Source: Pontixanthobacter aestiaquae
GTDB lineage: Bacteria; Pseudomonadota; Alphaproteobacteria; Sphingomonadales; Sphingomonadaceae
Length of the DNA: 64,000 nt
Direction: 5' to 3'
Assembly (NCBI RefSeq): GCF_009827455.1
Contig: NZ_WTYZ01000001.1
Location: forward strand, 2,613,001-2,677,000
Under the pieces are notes generated by a model, which was given only the letters and a program-made list of their open reading frames with translations, did no database searches and was not told the DNA's origin. The position numbers were made by a program, and so were the translations under genes. Shown here piece after piece: positions 53,637 to 62,035 of this stretch. Numbering within the stretch: position 1 is the stretch's first letter; each line of letters opens with the position of its first letter.

Positions 53637-54764
53637 TCACTTGTGCGCGACAAGCGCCTGAGCGATGATCGGAAGAGGCGTGTTTATCGCTTTAACCCCT
53701 GAAAAGCCTGCATTCTTCAACATTTTCCGGTTCTCTGTGGATGAGCGCGGCCGACCAGAGCCCATCGCCCACAAATACATCCCGAAATAGGCATCACCCA
53801 TGCCTTCAGCGAGTCGAGTCTCCGCCATCGGCTCGGCAATCAGCAATCGTCCTCCCACCGCGAGCGACTCGTAAACCGCCTTGAGCAGCTGCGCGGCAAC
53901 ATCATCGTTATGGTCATGCAAAATGCGGATAAGGGTGACGAGATCATAGCCCAGCGGGATCGGATCAGCGCGGAAGCTCCCGCTATGAATGGTCACACGC
54001 TTCTCCAGCGGCGTATTAGCAAACCGCGCCTCCGCCAAATGGGCCACATCGGCTAGATCAAAGATGCCGAGCTCGATTCTTGGAGCGGTGCCGGCAACTG
54101 CCTCGACAAAAGCCCCTGAGCCGCCGCCGATATCTAGCATCTTTCTATGCTGCCTGAAGGAATAACGCCCAATGATCTGCTCCCATACCATGGGCTGCGT
54201 TGCTTGCATTAGTTCGGAATAGGGAGTCGCGCCGCCTTCGCGATCCTGCGCATAGGTCCAAAACTGCGACAGTTCGCTATCCACCCCGCCTTGCCGCGAG
54301 AGCAAGGCCATCGGATCGGCCATATCGCGATAAAGCAATGCGTGATGCCGGACCATCGCCATCGCTCCCTCGTTCACCGAAAGGGCCGCGCCTACCTCTC
54401 CCAAAAGCCACAAATCGTATTGCGGCGACTCGCACAGTTTAAGCGCGGCACCAGCCTTCAGAATGCGGTCCGTAGCTTCTCTCTGAAAGCCGAGAAATTC
54501 AGCAACATCATCAAACTGCCTCGGCCCTTCCCTCAGGAAATCGATCAGTCCCGATTGCACGAAAACATAGGTTATCTGTGTATAGACAAAGCCCGCAATC
54601 AGATGGAATTGCCCAGCCGCTTTACGCCGCGCAATGCGCCGGAAAATCAGCGTTTTTGCGGCCCAGTTCTGGAACCTCTGACTGCCCAGAACCCTGTTGC
54701 GACACAGCGCCCATCGGGTCCGCCAATTCGGTGTGGTTAGTTCAGAGTCTTTGATGTTAGACAT
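53637..54764 (-). CDS. crtF: Hydroxyneurosporene O-methyltransferase
   Basis: A 375-residue SAM-dependent methyltransferase that methylates the tertiary hydroxyl of acyclic carotenoids such as hydroxyneurosporene. The SAM motif is MLDIGGGSGAFVEAVAG (about 205-221), followed by LGIFDLADVAHLA. An N-terminal dimerisation region is seen before it. The ATG at 54764 lies inside a 14-base palindrome. crtF is transcribed on the same strand as bchC, but the PpsR sites between them suggest bchC also has its own promoter. Confidence 0.93.
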   Translation of the reverse strand: MSNIKDSELTTPNWRTRWALCRNRVLGSQRFQNWAAKTLIFRRIARRKAAGQFHLIAGFVYTQITYVFVQSGLIDFLREGPRQFDDVAEFLGFQREATDRILKAGAALKLCESPQYDLWLLGEVGAALSVNEGAMAMVRHHALLYRDMADPMALLSRQGGVDSELSQFWTYAQDREGGATPYSELMQATQPMVWEQIIGRYSFRQHRKMLDIGGGSGAFVEAVAGTAPRIELGIFDLADVAHLAEARFANTPLEKRVTIHSGSFRADPIPLGYDLVTLIRILHDHNDDVAAQLLKAVYESLAVGGRLLIAEPMAETRLAEGMGDAYFGMYLWAMGSGRPRSSTENRKMLKNAGFSGVKAINTPLPIIAQALVAHK

Positions 54765-54798
54765 AATATTATGTCCATTCTGATGGACCTATGATAAT
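54761..54798. promoter_or_regulatory. crtF-crtD divergent control region
   Basis: The 75-base region between crtF (-) and crtD (+) holds a variant PpsR site, TGTCCATTCTGATGGACC at 54772-54789, with ACC in place of ACA. Its core GTCCAT-N4-ATGGAC is a perfect inverted repeat. It overlaps a second palindrome, ACATAATATTATGT at 54761-54774, that includes the crtF start codon. GATAAT at 54793-54798 may be the -10 of crtD. Confidence 0.55.
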
Positions 54799-54839
54799 CA
54801 TCCGTCAAACCGAAACTCTTGGGAGCGGGCGGAGAGAGC

Positions 54840-56396
54840 GTGGCGGAGACCCCGACAGTCATCATTGGCGCAGGCATTGGCGGCCTGACCAGCGCGGCGT
54901 TGCTGTCCGCGCAAGGCGTGCCGGTGACTGTGCTGGAGAAGGAAGCCATGTCGGGCGGAAAAATCCGGCAATTGGATGTCGATGGTTCGCCGATAGATGC
55001 TGGCCCGACCGTGTTTACAATGCGCAGCGTCATCGACGCGATTTTTGAAAGTGCGGGCGCATCAACCGACCATTATCTAACGTTGACCAAAGCTGACACG
55101 CTCGCGCGGCATGCATGGGACAGAGCAGGCTATTTGGACTTGTTTGCCGATCACGAGAAGAGCGTCGATGCAGTCGGACAATTCGCCGGCGCGAAAGCTG
55201 CTCAGGGGTTCCGCAGTTTCTCTGCTGAAGCCAAACACATCTTCGACATTCTCGACGAGCCGATGCTACGCGGAAGCAAAGTCAGCTGGCCAGTCCCGCT
55301 AATGCGGCGGATTGGCCTGTCACGCATCGGGGCAATGCTAGCGATCCGGCCCTATGAAAGCCTTTGGAAAGTGCTCGGCGAGCATTTCGACGACGTCCGG
55401 CTGCGCCAATTGTTTGGCCGTTACACCACCTATTGCGGGTCTTCACCCTTCCATACTCCCGCCACGCTGATGCTGATCGCGCATGTCGAAGCGCAAGGTG
55501 TCTGGTCGATTAGAGGCGGCATGAGCGCACTCTCCTCAGCTCTAGAAGCTGTCGCCCGCAAAAACGGCGCTCGTTTCCGGTTTGGCGCACATGTCGATGA
55601 AATCCGTACCGACCGTAAAGGCGTGCGCGCAGTCCACCTTGAGAGCGGCGAAACGATTACCACACGCGCGGTCATCTGCAACGCCGATCCTGCGGCGTTG
55701 GCGGCAGGTCAATTCGGTCGCGAAACAGCGCGAGCGGCGAGGATAATGAAATCTAAGAGCCGGTCACTTTCCGCAATGGTGTGGCTTGCGAAAAGTAAGG
55801 CTAGCGGGTTCGCGCTGGACCATCACAATGTGTTCTTTTCGGGCGATTATCCGGCTGAGTTTGCCGAGATCAAATCGGGCCACCCGCCACAAAATCCCAC
55901 AGCTTATGTATGCGCCTTGGATCATGATACCGGAGCCCAATCGGACACAGCGCAACGCTATCAAATCATCGTCAACGCACCCGCCAATGGCGACACCCAC
56001 GAGTATTCTGCCGAGGAGAAAGACCAATGCACGTCGAACATGCTGAAACGCCTGAGCGCATGCGGGTTGGAGCTGGAGACGCCGCTGCGGCACGAACTGG
56101 TCACGCCGAACGATTTCTCGCAACTCTTCCCGGCGACCGGCGGGGCGCTTTATGGCAGGGCTTCGCACGGGTGGGCGGCCTCCTTCCTCCGGCCCGGCTG
56201 CCGGACGAAGATCCGTGGGCTCTATTGCACGGGCGGAGCGACCCATCCTGGCGCGGGCGTCCCGATGGCCGCCTTGTCGGGGAAACTCGCGAGCGAAGCC
56301 GTGCTGTCAGACCGTATTTCGACGCGTTGGTACCACCGCAAGGATACCGCTGGTGGTATGTCGATGCCCTCAGCGATGACGGAAGCTACGGGCTAA
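54840..56396 (+). CDS. crtD: Carotenoid 3,4-desaturase (methoxyneurosporene dehydrogenase)
   Basis: A 518-residue FAD-dependent desaturase. I chose the GTG at 54840, preceded by GGAGAG, which places TPTVIIGAGIGGLTSAALLS at the N-terminus. The second FAD region is GLYCTGGATHPGAGVPMAAL near the C-terminus. CrtD introduces the 3,4-double bond during spheroidene or spirilloxanthin synthesis. The last 25 or so residues (after LASEAVLSDR) are not family-like, because this DNA also encodes the start of CrtC in another frame. Confidence 0.93.
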   Translation: MAETPTVIIGAGIGGLTSAALLSAQGVPVTVLEKEAMSGGKIRQLDVDGSPIDAGPTVFTMRSVIDAIFESAGASTDHYLTLTKADTLARHAWDRAGYLDLFADHEKSVDAVGQFAGAKAAQGFRSFSAEAKHIFDILDEPMLRGSKVSWPVPLMRRIGLSRIGAMLAIRPYESLWKVLGEHFDDVRLRQLFGRYTTYCGSSPFHTPATLMLIAHVEAQGVWSIRGGMSALSSALEAVARKNGARFRFGAHVDEIRTDRKGVRAVHLESGETITTRAVICNADPAALAAGQFGRETARAARIMKSKSRSLSAMVWLAKSKASGFALDHHNVFFSGDYPAEFAEIKSGHPPQNPTAYVCALDHDTGAQSDTAQRYQIIVNAPANGDTHEYSAEEKDQCTSNMLKRLSACGLELETPLRHELVTPNDFSQLFPATGGALYGRASHGWAASFLRPGCRTKIRGLYCTGGATHPGAGVPMAALSGKLASEAVLSDRISTRWYHRKDTAGGMSMPSAMTEATG

Positions 56397-57232
56397 CCAT
56401 CATTGGCTTTATCGGAAGCGTATTCTCCCCTTACTACAAGAAATCCGGTCGCGATCTGCCACTCGATCACAGCTGCTTGAACATTGCACTTTACGGGAAA
56501 AACGGTGCTCGTTGGGTGATGACCGAACGCGGCGCTGCAGACACATCACAAGCACGCGACGAATTGCAAATTGGCCCAAGCGCGATGCGTTGGGACAAGG
56601 AAAGGCTAATAATCGATATTGAAGAGCGCGATATCCGCCTTGGCATTCCGTGGCGGCGGCGTGTCAAAGGACAAATCACCCTGACACCCGAAGTGCTCAA
56701 TGCGCACAGCTTCAAACTGGACGCAGAGGGCAAGCACAATTGGCACACCATTGCCCCTCGCGCGCGGATAGAGGTGAAGATGGATCGCCCCGACGTCAGC
56801 TGGTCAGGCAGTGCCTATCTTGATGGGAATCATGGCAGCGAACCCATCGAAGACGGTTTCCGTGACTGGCATTGGTGCCGCGCCCATGCGGGTCACGATG
56901 TTGGCGTCATCTATGAAGGCAATCGCCGCGATGGCAGCCATTTTGCCAGCGCATTGCGCTTTGACAGGCACGGCACTCCGCACGAAGAAGAACTACCTTT
57001 GGTCGCACCCTTGCCGCCAACTTTGTGGGCTATGAAACGGCAGACACGGGCCGATCGCGGCCATGCCTCGGTCATCAAGACATGGGAAGATTCACCGTTT
57101 TATGCGCGGTCTGCGTTATCCATGCGGCTGTTCGGTAAGCAAGTGACAGCGGTGCAGGAGAGCATTTCGCTCGATCGTCTGATCAATCCGGTGGTGCAAT
57201 TTATGCTGCCGTATAAAATGCCCAGAGAATAA
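56027..57232 (+). CDS. crtC: Hydroxyneurosporene synthase (carotenoid 1,2-hydratase), start uncertain
   Basis: CrtC adds water to the psi-end of acyclic carotenoids. The conserved part begins at about 56318 with FDALVPPQGYRWWYVDALSD and continues SVFSPYYKKSGR, SWSGSAYLDGNHGSEP and DWHWCRAH to the end, about 305 residues. The frame is open back to an ATG at 56027, but everything before 56318 overlaps crtD and does not look like protein sequence of the family. Later in-frame starts are GTG 56171, TTG 56225 and TTG 56327. Any of them gives an overlap with crtD of at least 70 bases. The boundaries here give the longest frame. Confidence 0.88.
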   Translation: MHVEHAETPERMRVGAGDAAAARTGHAERFLATLPGDRRGALWQGFARVGGLLPPARLPDEDPWALLHGRSDPSWRGRPDGRLVGETRERSRAVRPYFDALVPPQGYRWWYVDALSDDGSYGLTIIGFIGSVFSPYYKKSGRDLPLDHSCLNIALYGKNGARWVMTERGAADTSQARDELQIGPSAMRWDKERLIIDIEERDIRLGIPWRRRVKGQITLTPEVLNAHSFKLDAEGKHNWHTIAPRARIEVKMDRPDVSWSGSAYLDGNHGSEPIEDGFRDWHWCRAHAGHDVGVIYEGNRRDGSHFASALRFDRHGTPHEEELPLVAPLPPTLWAMKRQTRADRGHASVIKTWEDSPFYARSALSMRLFGKQVTAVQESISLDRLINPVVQFMLPYKMPRE

Positions 57233-57250
57233 AATCCCGCGAAACGCGGG
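57231..57250 (-). terminator. Terminator after the orf53 gene
   Basis: A 6-base GC stem, CCCGCG at 57236-57241 with CGCGGG at 57245-57250, and an AAA loop. Read on the minus strand it is followed by ATTTTATT. It probably ends the bchI-D-O-orf53 transcript. It lies 3 bases after the crtC stop, so it may also help stop crtDC transcription. Confidence 0.65.
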
Positions 57251-57260
57251 CAGAGTAAGT

Positions 57261-57422
57261 TTATTTGGCCTCTTCAGATGATTTTTTCGCGTCTGCCTTG
57301 GCCTTATCCTTGGCGATTTCGCGGTTGACGGACCATAATTGCCAAAAGCCGAAACCTAGCGCGACGGCCCCGCTGAACACGATCTCGATCCATCCCAGAT
57401 TGTCCCAAACGCTGGCTTCCAT
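57261..57422 (-). CDS. Small membrane protein downstream of bchO (53 aa)
   Basis: A 53-residue protein beginning MEASVWDNLGWIEIVFSGAV, with one hydrophobic segment (IEIVFSGAVALGFGFWQLW, about 12-30) and a charged Lys-rich tail (NREIAKDKAKADAKKSSEEA). It starts 11 bases after the bchO stop on the same strand and is followed by a terminator, so it is the last gene of the bchIDO operon. Codon use and composition fit a coding sequence. I do not recognise a named family. It may be a small factor in Mg-chelatase or pigment assembly; this is inference. Confidence 0.7.
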   Translation of the reverse strand: MEASVWDNLGWIEIVFSGAVALGFGFWQLWSVNREIAKDKAKADAKKSSEEAK

Positions 57423-57433
57423 AATGTCCGCTC

Positions 57434-58327
57434 CTACTCGCTCGACCCGGCGACAAATGCCGCGATCAGATCGGCAATCTGCTCCGGCTGTTCCTCATGT
57501 GCAAGGTGGCCGACATTCTTAACCTCCTCAAACACACAGCCCGGTATCAGCGCGCACGCTTGTTTAATCGCCGATTTCGGGATCGCATTGTCGAGACTGC
57601 CGTGAACCAACACAGTGTGAGAAGAGAGTCGGGGCAGCCTGCGCTGCAACTCTTCCAATTCCCAACTCGCCATCATCCGGATGGCCCCGTCGCAATGTCC
57701 CGAGCGCGTCAGCAGCCTGTGATACAAATCGACCCCAGCGCGGTCGATTGTCGACCCGGTGGACTTACGCATAAACCGGTCCACCTCGCTCGGTGACCGC
57801 ATCATCCGCGCAAAAATGCGCGATACGAACGGATTGGTGAACAGGATTTTCGCCAAAGTTGGAAACAGTTTGGCAGCCAACCCCGGAAATGGGAGAAGCG
57901 CCGGGTTCAGGCCGACAAGCGCAGTGTTCCAGCCATTATCAAGCAGCAACTGCACACCAATCGCAGCGCCAGCCGAATGGCCTATAATGACATCGGGTTT
58001 GGCACCGAGTTCTTCCAGCAAGACACCAACCGAAGCCGTCATTTGCGGCAGTGACACGCGCCGCGCATGACTTGGTTTGGTAAACCCGTGCCCCGGCAAA
58101 TCGATCGCGATCACGCGGTACGTTTTCGCCAGGATCGGCATCACATCACGCCAGCTATGCGTCGCAGCGCCGGTGCCATGAATCAGCAAGCAAACCGGTG
58201 CATTCTCCGCATCAGGCACCATCTCCTGCACATGCCAGCGATAGGTGTCCGCCTCCACGAAGCGGCTTGAATCACGGTTGGGCCAGTCGCGTCCTTCCAT
58301 CTCCCAACGCGGATAACGCTGGCTCAC
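57434..58327 (-). CDS. bchO: BchO, alpha/beta-fold putative Mg-chelatase accessory protein
   Basis: A 297-residue alpha/beta hydrolase-fold protein. The nucleophile elbow GHSAGAA contains Ser at about residue 116; LLIHGTGAATHSWRDVMP gives the oxyanion strand, and GHLAHEEQPEQIADLI carries the candidate His. BchO is found next to bchD in many purple bacteria; its activity is not settled. It starts with GTG in a 4-base overlap with the bchD stop. The protein is probably cytoplasmic. Confidence 0.92.
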   Translation of the reverse strand: MSQRYPRWEMEGRDWPNRDSSRFVEADTYRWHVQEMVPDAENAPVCLLIHGTGAATHSWRDVMPILAKTYRVIAIDLPGHGFTKPSHARRVSLPQMTASVGVLLEELGAKPDVIIGHSAGAAIGVQLLLDNGWNTALVGLNPALLPFPGLAAKLFPTLAKILFTNPFVSRIFARMMRSPSEVDRFMRKSTGSTIDRAGVDLYHRLLTRSGHCDGAIRMMASWELEELQRRLPRLSSHTVLVHGSLDNAIPKSAIKQACALIPGCVFEEVKNVGHLAHEEQPEQIADLIAAFVAGSSE

Positions 58328-60012
58328 GCATCGGCTCCGGTGCCGATACTATCAATGGCCTCGACCATCGCAGCGCTTTTGGCGCGAGGCAGCGCCAGAT
58401 ATTTGCCCAGTAGTGCCGCTGCCAGCTCCGCAGCTTCCTCGCGCGGCCGCGGCGAAATATCGATCACAATGGAGTGGTGGCCTGCCGCGGCAATGCCCTT
58501 GGCTACATCCGCGACTTCTTTCGCAGCTATTGTCCGGTCGGCTTCACCAGCCAAGGTTACATTGGCTTTACCGTCAGTCAGCAGGGCAATCGTCGGAGTT
58601 TGTCCGCGTTTTTCAGCAGCATCTGCGAGCAGGCGCGCCTCAAGCAGGCCGGCCGCCAATGGCGTTCCGCCGCCGCCCGGGAATGCGCTTAGCGCCCGCC
58701 GTGCACGAGTGAGCGATCGCGTTGGCGGGAGCAAGATTTCCGCGCCGGTTTGTCTGAACGCGATCAATGCCACTTGCGAGCGTTTCACATGCGCTTCTGC
58801 CAGCATCAGCTCGACAGCTCCCTTCGCTTCCGCCAGCCGCGACAAGGCCGATGAGCCTGACGCATCTACAGCGAAGATTGTCAGCGTTTCGCGGTTCTGT
58901 TCAAACCTACGTATGCGCAAATCCGACTTGCGGATATGCAGCCCATCATCACCAGCCTCCTTCCGCCGAATGGTCTGCCATGGCGCAGCTGCGCGCAAAG
59001 TGTCGATCAAAGCCAGCTTGCAGCCGTCTCCGGGAACACCAGGATGCGACCCGCGCGGACGGCCGCGCCTGGTAGATTTTTCCTTCTGCCCGGATTTGCC
59101 CGATCGACCACCGGAGGCCCGCACGGTGCCTTTGGAAATGCCGTCCAAAATATATTGCGGGATTGCCGCTTCAGCAGCCTCCAATAATAAATCGTCAAGC
59201 GAGATATCGTCGAGGTTCTTGTCGTCGTCCGTTGGTTCGGAATCGTTGCCAGGTTGTCTAGGCTCCTCTGCGGGAGGAGGCGGCTCATGTGCCTCAGGCA
59301 ACTGCCGGGCGCGCGGACCGATGACCACCCGGATGGCCGCTTGCAATGTATCATCACCTACGGTTTCCGCGCTGGCCAATTGCGCGAAGTGGCGAGCCGC
59401 CTTCTCTGTCATTACCATCGGCCGCACGGAATGCACACCGACGGCTGCAGCAGTCGCAGAAATAGCTTTTCGCTGGGACATTGTAAGCGCTTTGCCCTGC
59501 GTGTCTCGGTTGCGGCGCCCGTGAAGCACAAAATCCAAATCTCGGATAGCAGTCAGATCGCAATGAAACGCCGCCCTTTCCAGCAAAACGCCTGGGGGGA
59601 CCTCATCGCTTTCAATACCGTCATCGAGCGCAATCACTGCGATCTCGCCACTATCCATCGCCTGCGCCAGATGCGCGGCAACATTCGCCGAAACACGCTC
59701 GGCCATTGGTACAAGCACGACACCGCCGCGGGCCTGTTCGAGTAAACCGGCACGTCGAACAGCCGTGCCTTTTGCGAGCGTCTCTGTGAGATCCAGTCCG
59801 CCGAGCAATTGCTCGCTATCGACATTGATCGGAATTCTGATCACAGGCCCGCGCTGGGCAAGCTGCTCTGCCATTTGCGCAAGCAATCGGTCTCGAACTG
59901 GTCCGGAACCGCGCAGGACAATTCCGCCGAATGTGTGTGGGTTATTCAGGAATAGCCGGGCCGCAAGGATTACATCTGCCAGACCGGCATTGGCTTGCCC
60001 GGCCTCAATCAA
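58324..60012 (-). CDS. bchD: Magnesium chelatase subunit D
   Basis: A 562-residue subunit. The N-terminal AAA+-like domain (about 1-215) lacks an intact Walker A. An acidic Pro-rich linker follows (about 237-270, with EPPPPAEEPRQP and DDDKNLDD). The C-terminal von Willebrand A domain carries the MIDAS sequence FAVDASGSSALSRLAEAKGA (near 380). It starts with TTG in a 4-base overlap (TTGA) with the bchI stop. With BchI it forms the motor complex that drives Mg2+ insertion into protoporphyrin on BchH. Confidence 0.95.
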   Translation of the reverse strand: MIEAGQANAGLADVILAARLFLNNPHTFGGIVLRGSGPVRDRLLAQMAEQLAQRGPVIRIPINVDSEQLLGGLDLTETLAKGTAVRRAGLLEQARGGVVLVPMAERVSANVAAHLAQAMDSGEIAVIALDDGIESDEVPPGVLLERAAFHCDLTAIRDLDFVLHGRRNRDTQGKALTMSQRKAISATAAAVGVHSVRPMVMTEKAARHFAQLASAETVGDDTLQAAIRVVIGPRARQLPEAHEPPPPAEEPRQPGNDSEPTDDDKNLDDISLDDLLLEAAEAAIPQYILDGISKGTVRASGGRSGKSGQKEKSTRRGRPRGSHPGVPGDGCKLALIDTLRAAAPWQTIRRKEAGDDGLHIRKSDLRIRRFEQNRETLTIFAVDASGSSALSRLAEAKGAVELMLAEAHVKRSQVALIAFRQTGAEILLPPTRSLTRARRALSAFPGGGGTPLAAGLLEARLLADAAEKRGQTPTIALLTDGKANVTLAGEADRTIAAKEVADVAKGIAAAGHHSIVIDISPRPREEAAELAAALLGKYLALPRAKSAAMVEAIDSIGTGADA

Positions 60013-61010
60013 CCGAACAGCTCTGCCAGCGCAAGTTCGATCCGCACGGTCGAACCCGTTTCGTCCAGCACATCGCGGCGCAAGCGGTGGCGGAGTGCCA
60101 ATGGCGCCATGGTTTCGAGATGCTTGCGCGTGACCGATGCATCGCTATCCAGCGCCGCCAAAGCTCGTGCGCTTCGCATAAGGGTCAACTCTCCGCGCAA
60201 TCCGTCCGCGCCCACCGCTTTGCACAGGGCCGCAGTGTCCCTCAGAATTTTAGCTGGCGTCTTGACCTTCGGCAGCGCTTTTTTCGCACGCTCAATCTGA
60301 CGCAGGATTTTGGCGTCCTCGCCTTTCCACTTGGCAGCAAACTTGGCTGCATCGCGTTCCATCGCATCGCAGCGGCGCATGATCTCGACCCGCTCGTCAA
60401 TCGAGTCGGGTGTGCGCACTTCAACCGATAATCCGAACCTGTCGAGCAATTGCGGGCGCAGTTCGCCTTCTTCAGGATTGCCGCTGCCGATCAGCACAAA
60501 GCGCGCTTTGTGTTTTACACTCAGCCCATCACGTTCGACTAGATTTTCGCCTGATGCGGCTACATCAAGCAACAGGTCGACTACATGATCCTCCAGCAGG
60601 TTTATCTCGTCGATATACAGAAACCCGCGATGGGCCTTGGCCAGCAATCCGGGTTCGAAATGTTTCTCGCCTTTGGAAAGCGCCTTCTCCAGATCAAGCG
60701 TGCCAAGCACCCTGTCCTCAGTCGAGCCAAGCGGTAGGTCGACAAACGGCACCGCTATCTTGCGGACGCGCTTACTGGTGCAAGGATCGGGGCAATCATC
60801 GCTATCTTCAGGCTCGCAATTATAGCGGCACCCTTCGACTGCCCGTATCGGGGGCAGCGTTGCAGCAAGTGCGCGTGCGGCGGTACTCTTACCCGTCCCG
60901 CGATCACCGAAGATCATCACCCCGCCAATCCGCGCATCGACCGCAGCCGTCAGTAATGCCAGTTTCATTTCTTCCTGGCCGACAATGGCGCTGAACGGGA
61001 ATGCGGACAT
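60009..61010 (-). CDS. bchI: Magnesium chelatase subunit I (AAA+ ATPase)
   Basis: A 333-residue AAA+ ATPase. Walker A is GDRGTGKSTAARAL (about 35-48), Walker B is FLYIDEINLLEDHVVDLLLD (near 150), and the arginine-finger region VEVRTPDSIDERVEIMRRCD follows. The conserved start FPFSAIVGQEEMKLALLTAA is present. It powers Mg-chelatase. The gene heads the bchI-D-O-orf53 operon. Its upstream 92 bases, shared with bciA, contain only an imperfect TGT-N12-GTA sequence and a TATGAT hexamer as a possible -10. Confidence 0.96.
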   Translation of the reverse strand: MSAFPFSAIVGQEEMKLALLTAAVDARIGGVMIFGDRGTGKSTAARALAATLPPIRAVEGCRYNCEPEDSDDCPDPCTSKRVRKIAVPFVDLPLGSTEDRVLGTLDLEKALSKGEKHFEPGLLAKAHRGFLYIDEINLLEDHVVDLLLDVAASGENLVERDGLSVKHKARFVLIGSGNPEEGELRPQLLDRFGLSVEVRTPDSIDERVEIMRRCDAMERDAAKFAAKWKGEDAKILRQIERAKKALPKVKTPAKILRDTAALCKAVGADGLRGELTLMRSARALAALDSDASVTRKHLETMAPLALRHRLRRDVLDETGSTVRIELALAELFG

Positions 61011-61102
61011 GTGCTTTACCTAACATCATGGCAGGGCCGGTCAATCATACGGCGCAAAAGGAGGATGTTTGACCGCAATAGTAGCACTGCTAAGTTGTCC
61101 TC

Positions 61103-62035
61103 ATGAAACCTGCCCCCAATCGCGTTCTGGTCTTCGGTGCGAGCGGAACGATCGGGCAGGCTTGCGTTAGCGAATTCCTCATACGCGGCTATCAAACCAT
61201 TTGTTTTGTCCGGCCTCAGACCGATGCCCGACAGCTGGAGCGCACCGGTGCAGAGGTGAGGAGAGGAGACGTTACCGATCCCGGCTCAATCAAGGATAGC
61301 GCCTTTCGCGGCGAAAGTTTTGATGTCATCGTGTCCTGCCTAGCGTCGCGCACTGGCGAGCCTGAAGACGCATGGCTAATCGATTATCAAGCGAACGCGA
61401 ATATTTTGAAATGCGCACGATCCCTCAATGTAAAACAGATGATTTTGTTATCTGCCATCTGTGTTCAAAAACCGCTGTTGGCATTTCAGCACGCCAAGCT
61501 AGCCTTTGAAAAGGAACTTGCAGAATCGGGCTTGATCCATTCTATCGTCAGGCCGACGGCATTCTTCAAATCACTGTCGGGCCAAATCGAGCGGGTCCGT
61601 GCAGGCAAGCCCTTTGTGATGTTTGGTGATGGGAAGCTGACTTCATGCAAGCCAATCAGTGACCACGACTTGGCTGTCTTTATCGCTGATTGTATCGAGG
61701 ATCAGACCAAGCATGGCGCGATTCTTCCTATTGGCGGCCCGGGCCCGGCAATCACTCCTCTTGATCAAGCGCACATGCTGTTCCAAGCCACCGGGCAGAA
61801 ACCCCGGTTCCGGAAAGTACCGGTAAATCTGCTGGACTTGATAATTTCGGTGCTCGCTACGGCTGGTAAACTCTCGAAAAGGATTAATGCGAAAGCTGAA
61901 TATGCCCGTATTGGAAGATATTACGCCACGCAATCAATGCTAGTGTTCGATCCCGCAATCGAGGCGTACAGCTCGGAACAGACCCCGGAAACCGGCACGG
62001 AAACGCTGCTGGTATATTACAACCATCACAAGTGA
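61103..62035 (+). CDS. bciA: BciA-type divinyl (proto)chlorophyllide 8-vinyl reductase
   Basis: A 310-residue NAD(P)-binding protein of the atypical short-chain dehydrogenase family. The Rossmann motif is VLVFGASGTIGQACVSEF at the N-terminus, then QMILLSAICVQKPLLAFQHA and RPTAFFKSLSGQIERVRAGK. The pattern LSAxCVQxPxLxFQxAKLxFE is that of BciA. It reduces the C8 vinyl of divinyl tetrapyrroles, the step otherwise lacking in this cluster (no bchJ seen). The start lacks a close ribosome-binding site; AAGGAGG lies 39 bases upstream in front of a 13-codon frame whose stop overlaps this ATG. Confidence 0.9.
   Translation: MKPAPNRVLVFGASGTIGQACVSEFLIRGYQTICFVRPQTDARQLERTGAEVRRGDVTDPGSIKDSAFRGESFDVIVSCLASRTGEPEDAWLIDYQANANILKCARSLNVKQMILLSAICVQKPLLAFQHAKLAFEKELAESGLIHSIVRPTAFFKSLSGQIERVRAGKPFVMFGDGKLTSCKPISDHDLAVFIADCIEDQTKHGAILPIGGPGPAITPLDQAHMLFQATGQKPRFRKVPVNLLDLIISVLATAGKLSKRINAKAEYARIGRYYATQSMLVFDPAIEAYSSEQTPETGTETLLVYYNHHK

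Noticed and set aside
56027..56396. Frameshift or gene fusion of crtD and crtC
   Set aside because: Each frame is intact across its conserved region, and crtD retains its full FAD-binding C-terminus, so an overlap of two genes explains the data better.
58340..59524. Open frame of 394 codons on the plus strand opposite bchD
   Set aside because: It is antisense to bchD, Ser/Ala/Arg-rich as expected for a shadow frame, with no domain or ribosome-binding site.
61065..61082. TGT-N12-GTA sequence upstream of bciA/bchI as a PpsR site
   Set aside because: Its right half-site is wrong at two positions or more and it lacks the inner symmetry of the other sites.
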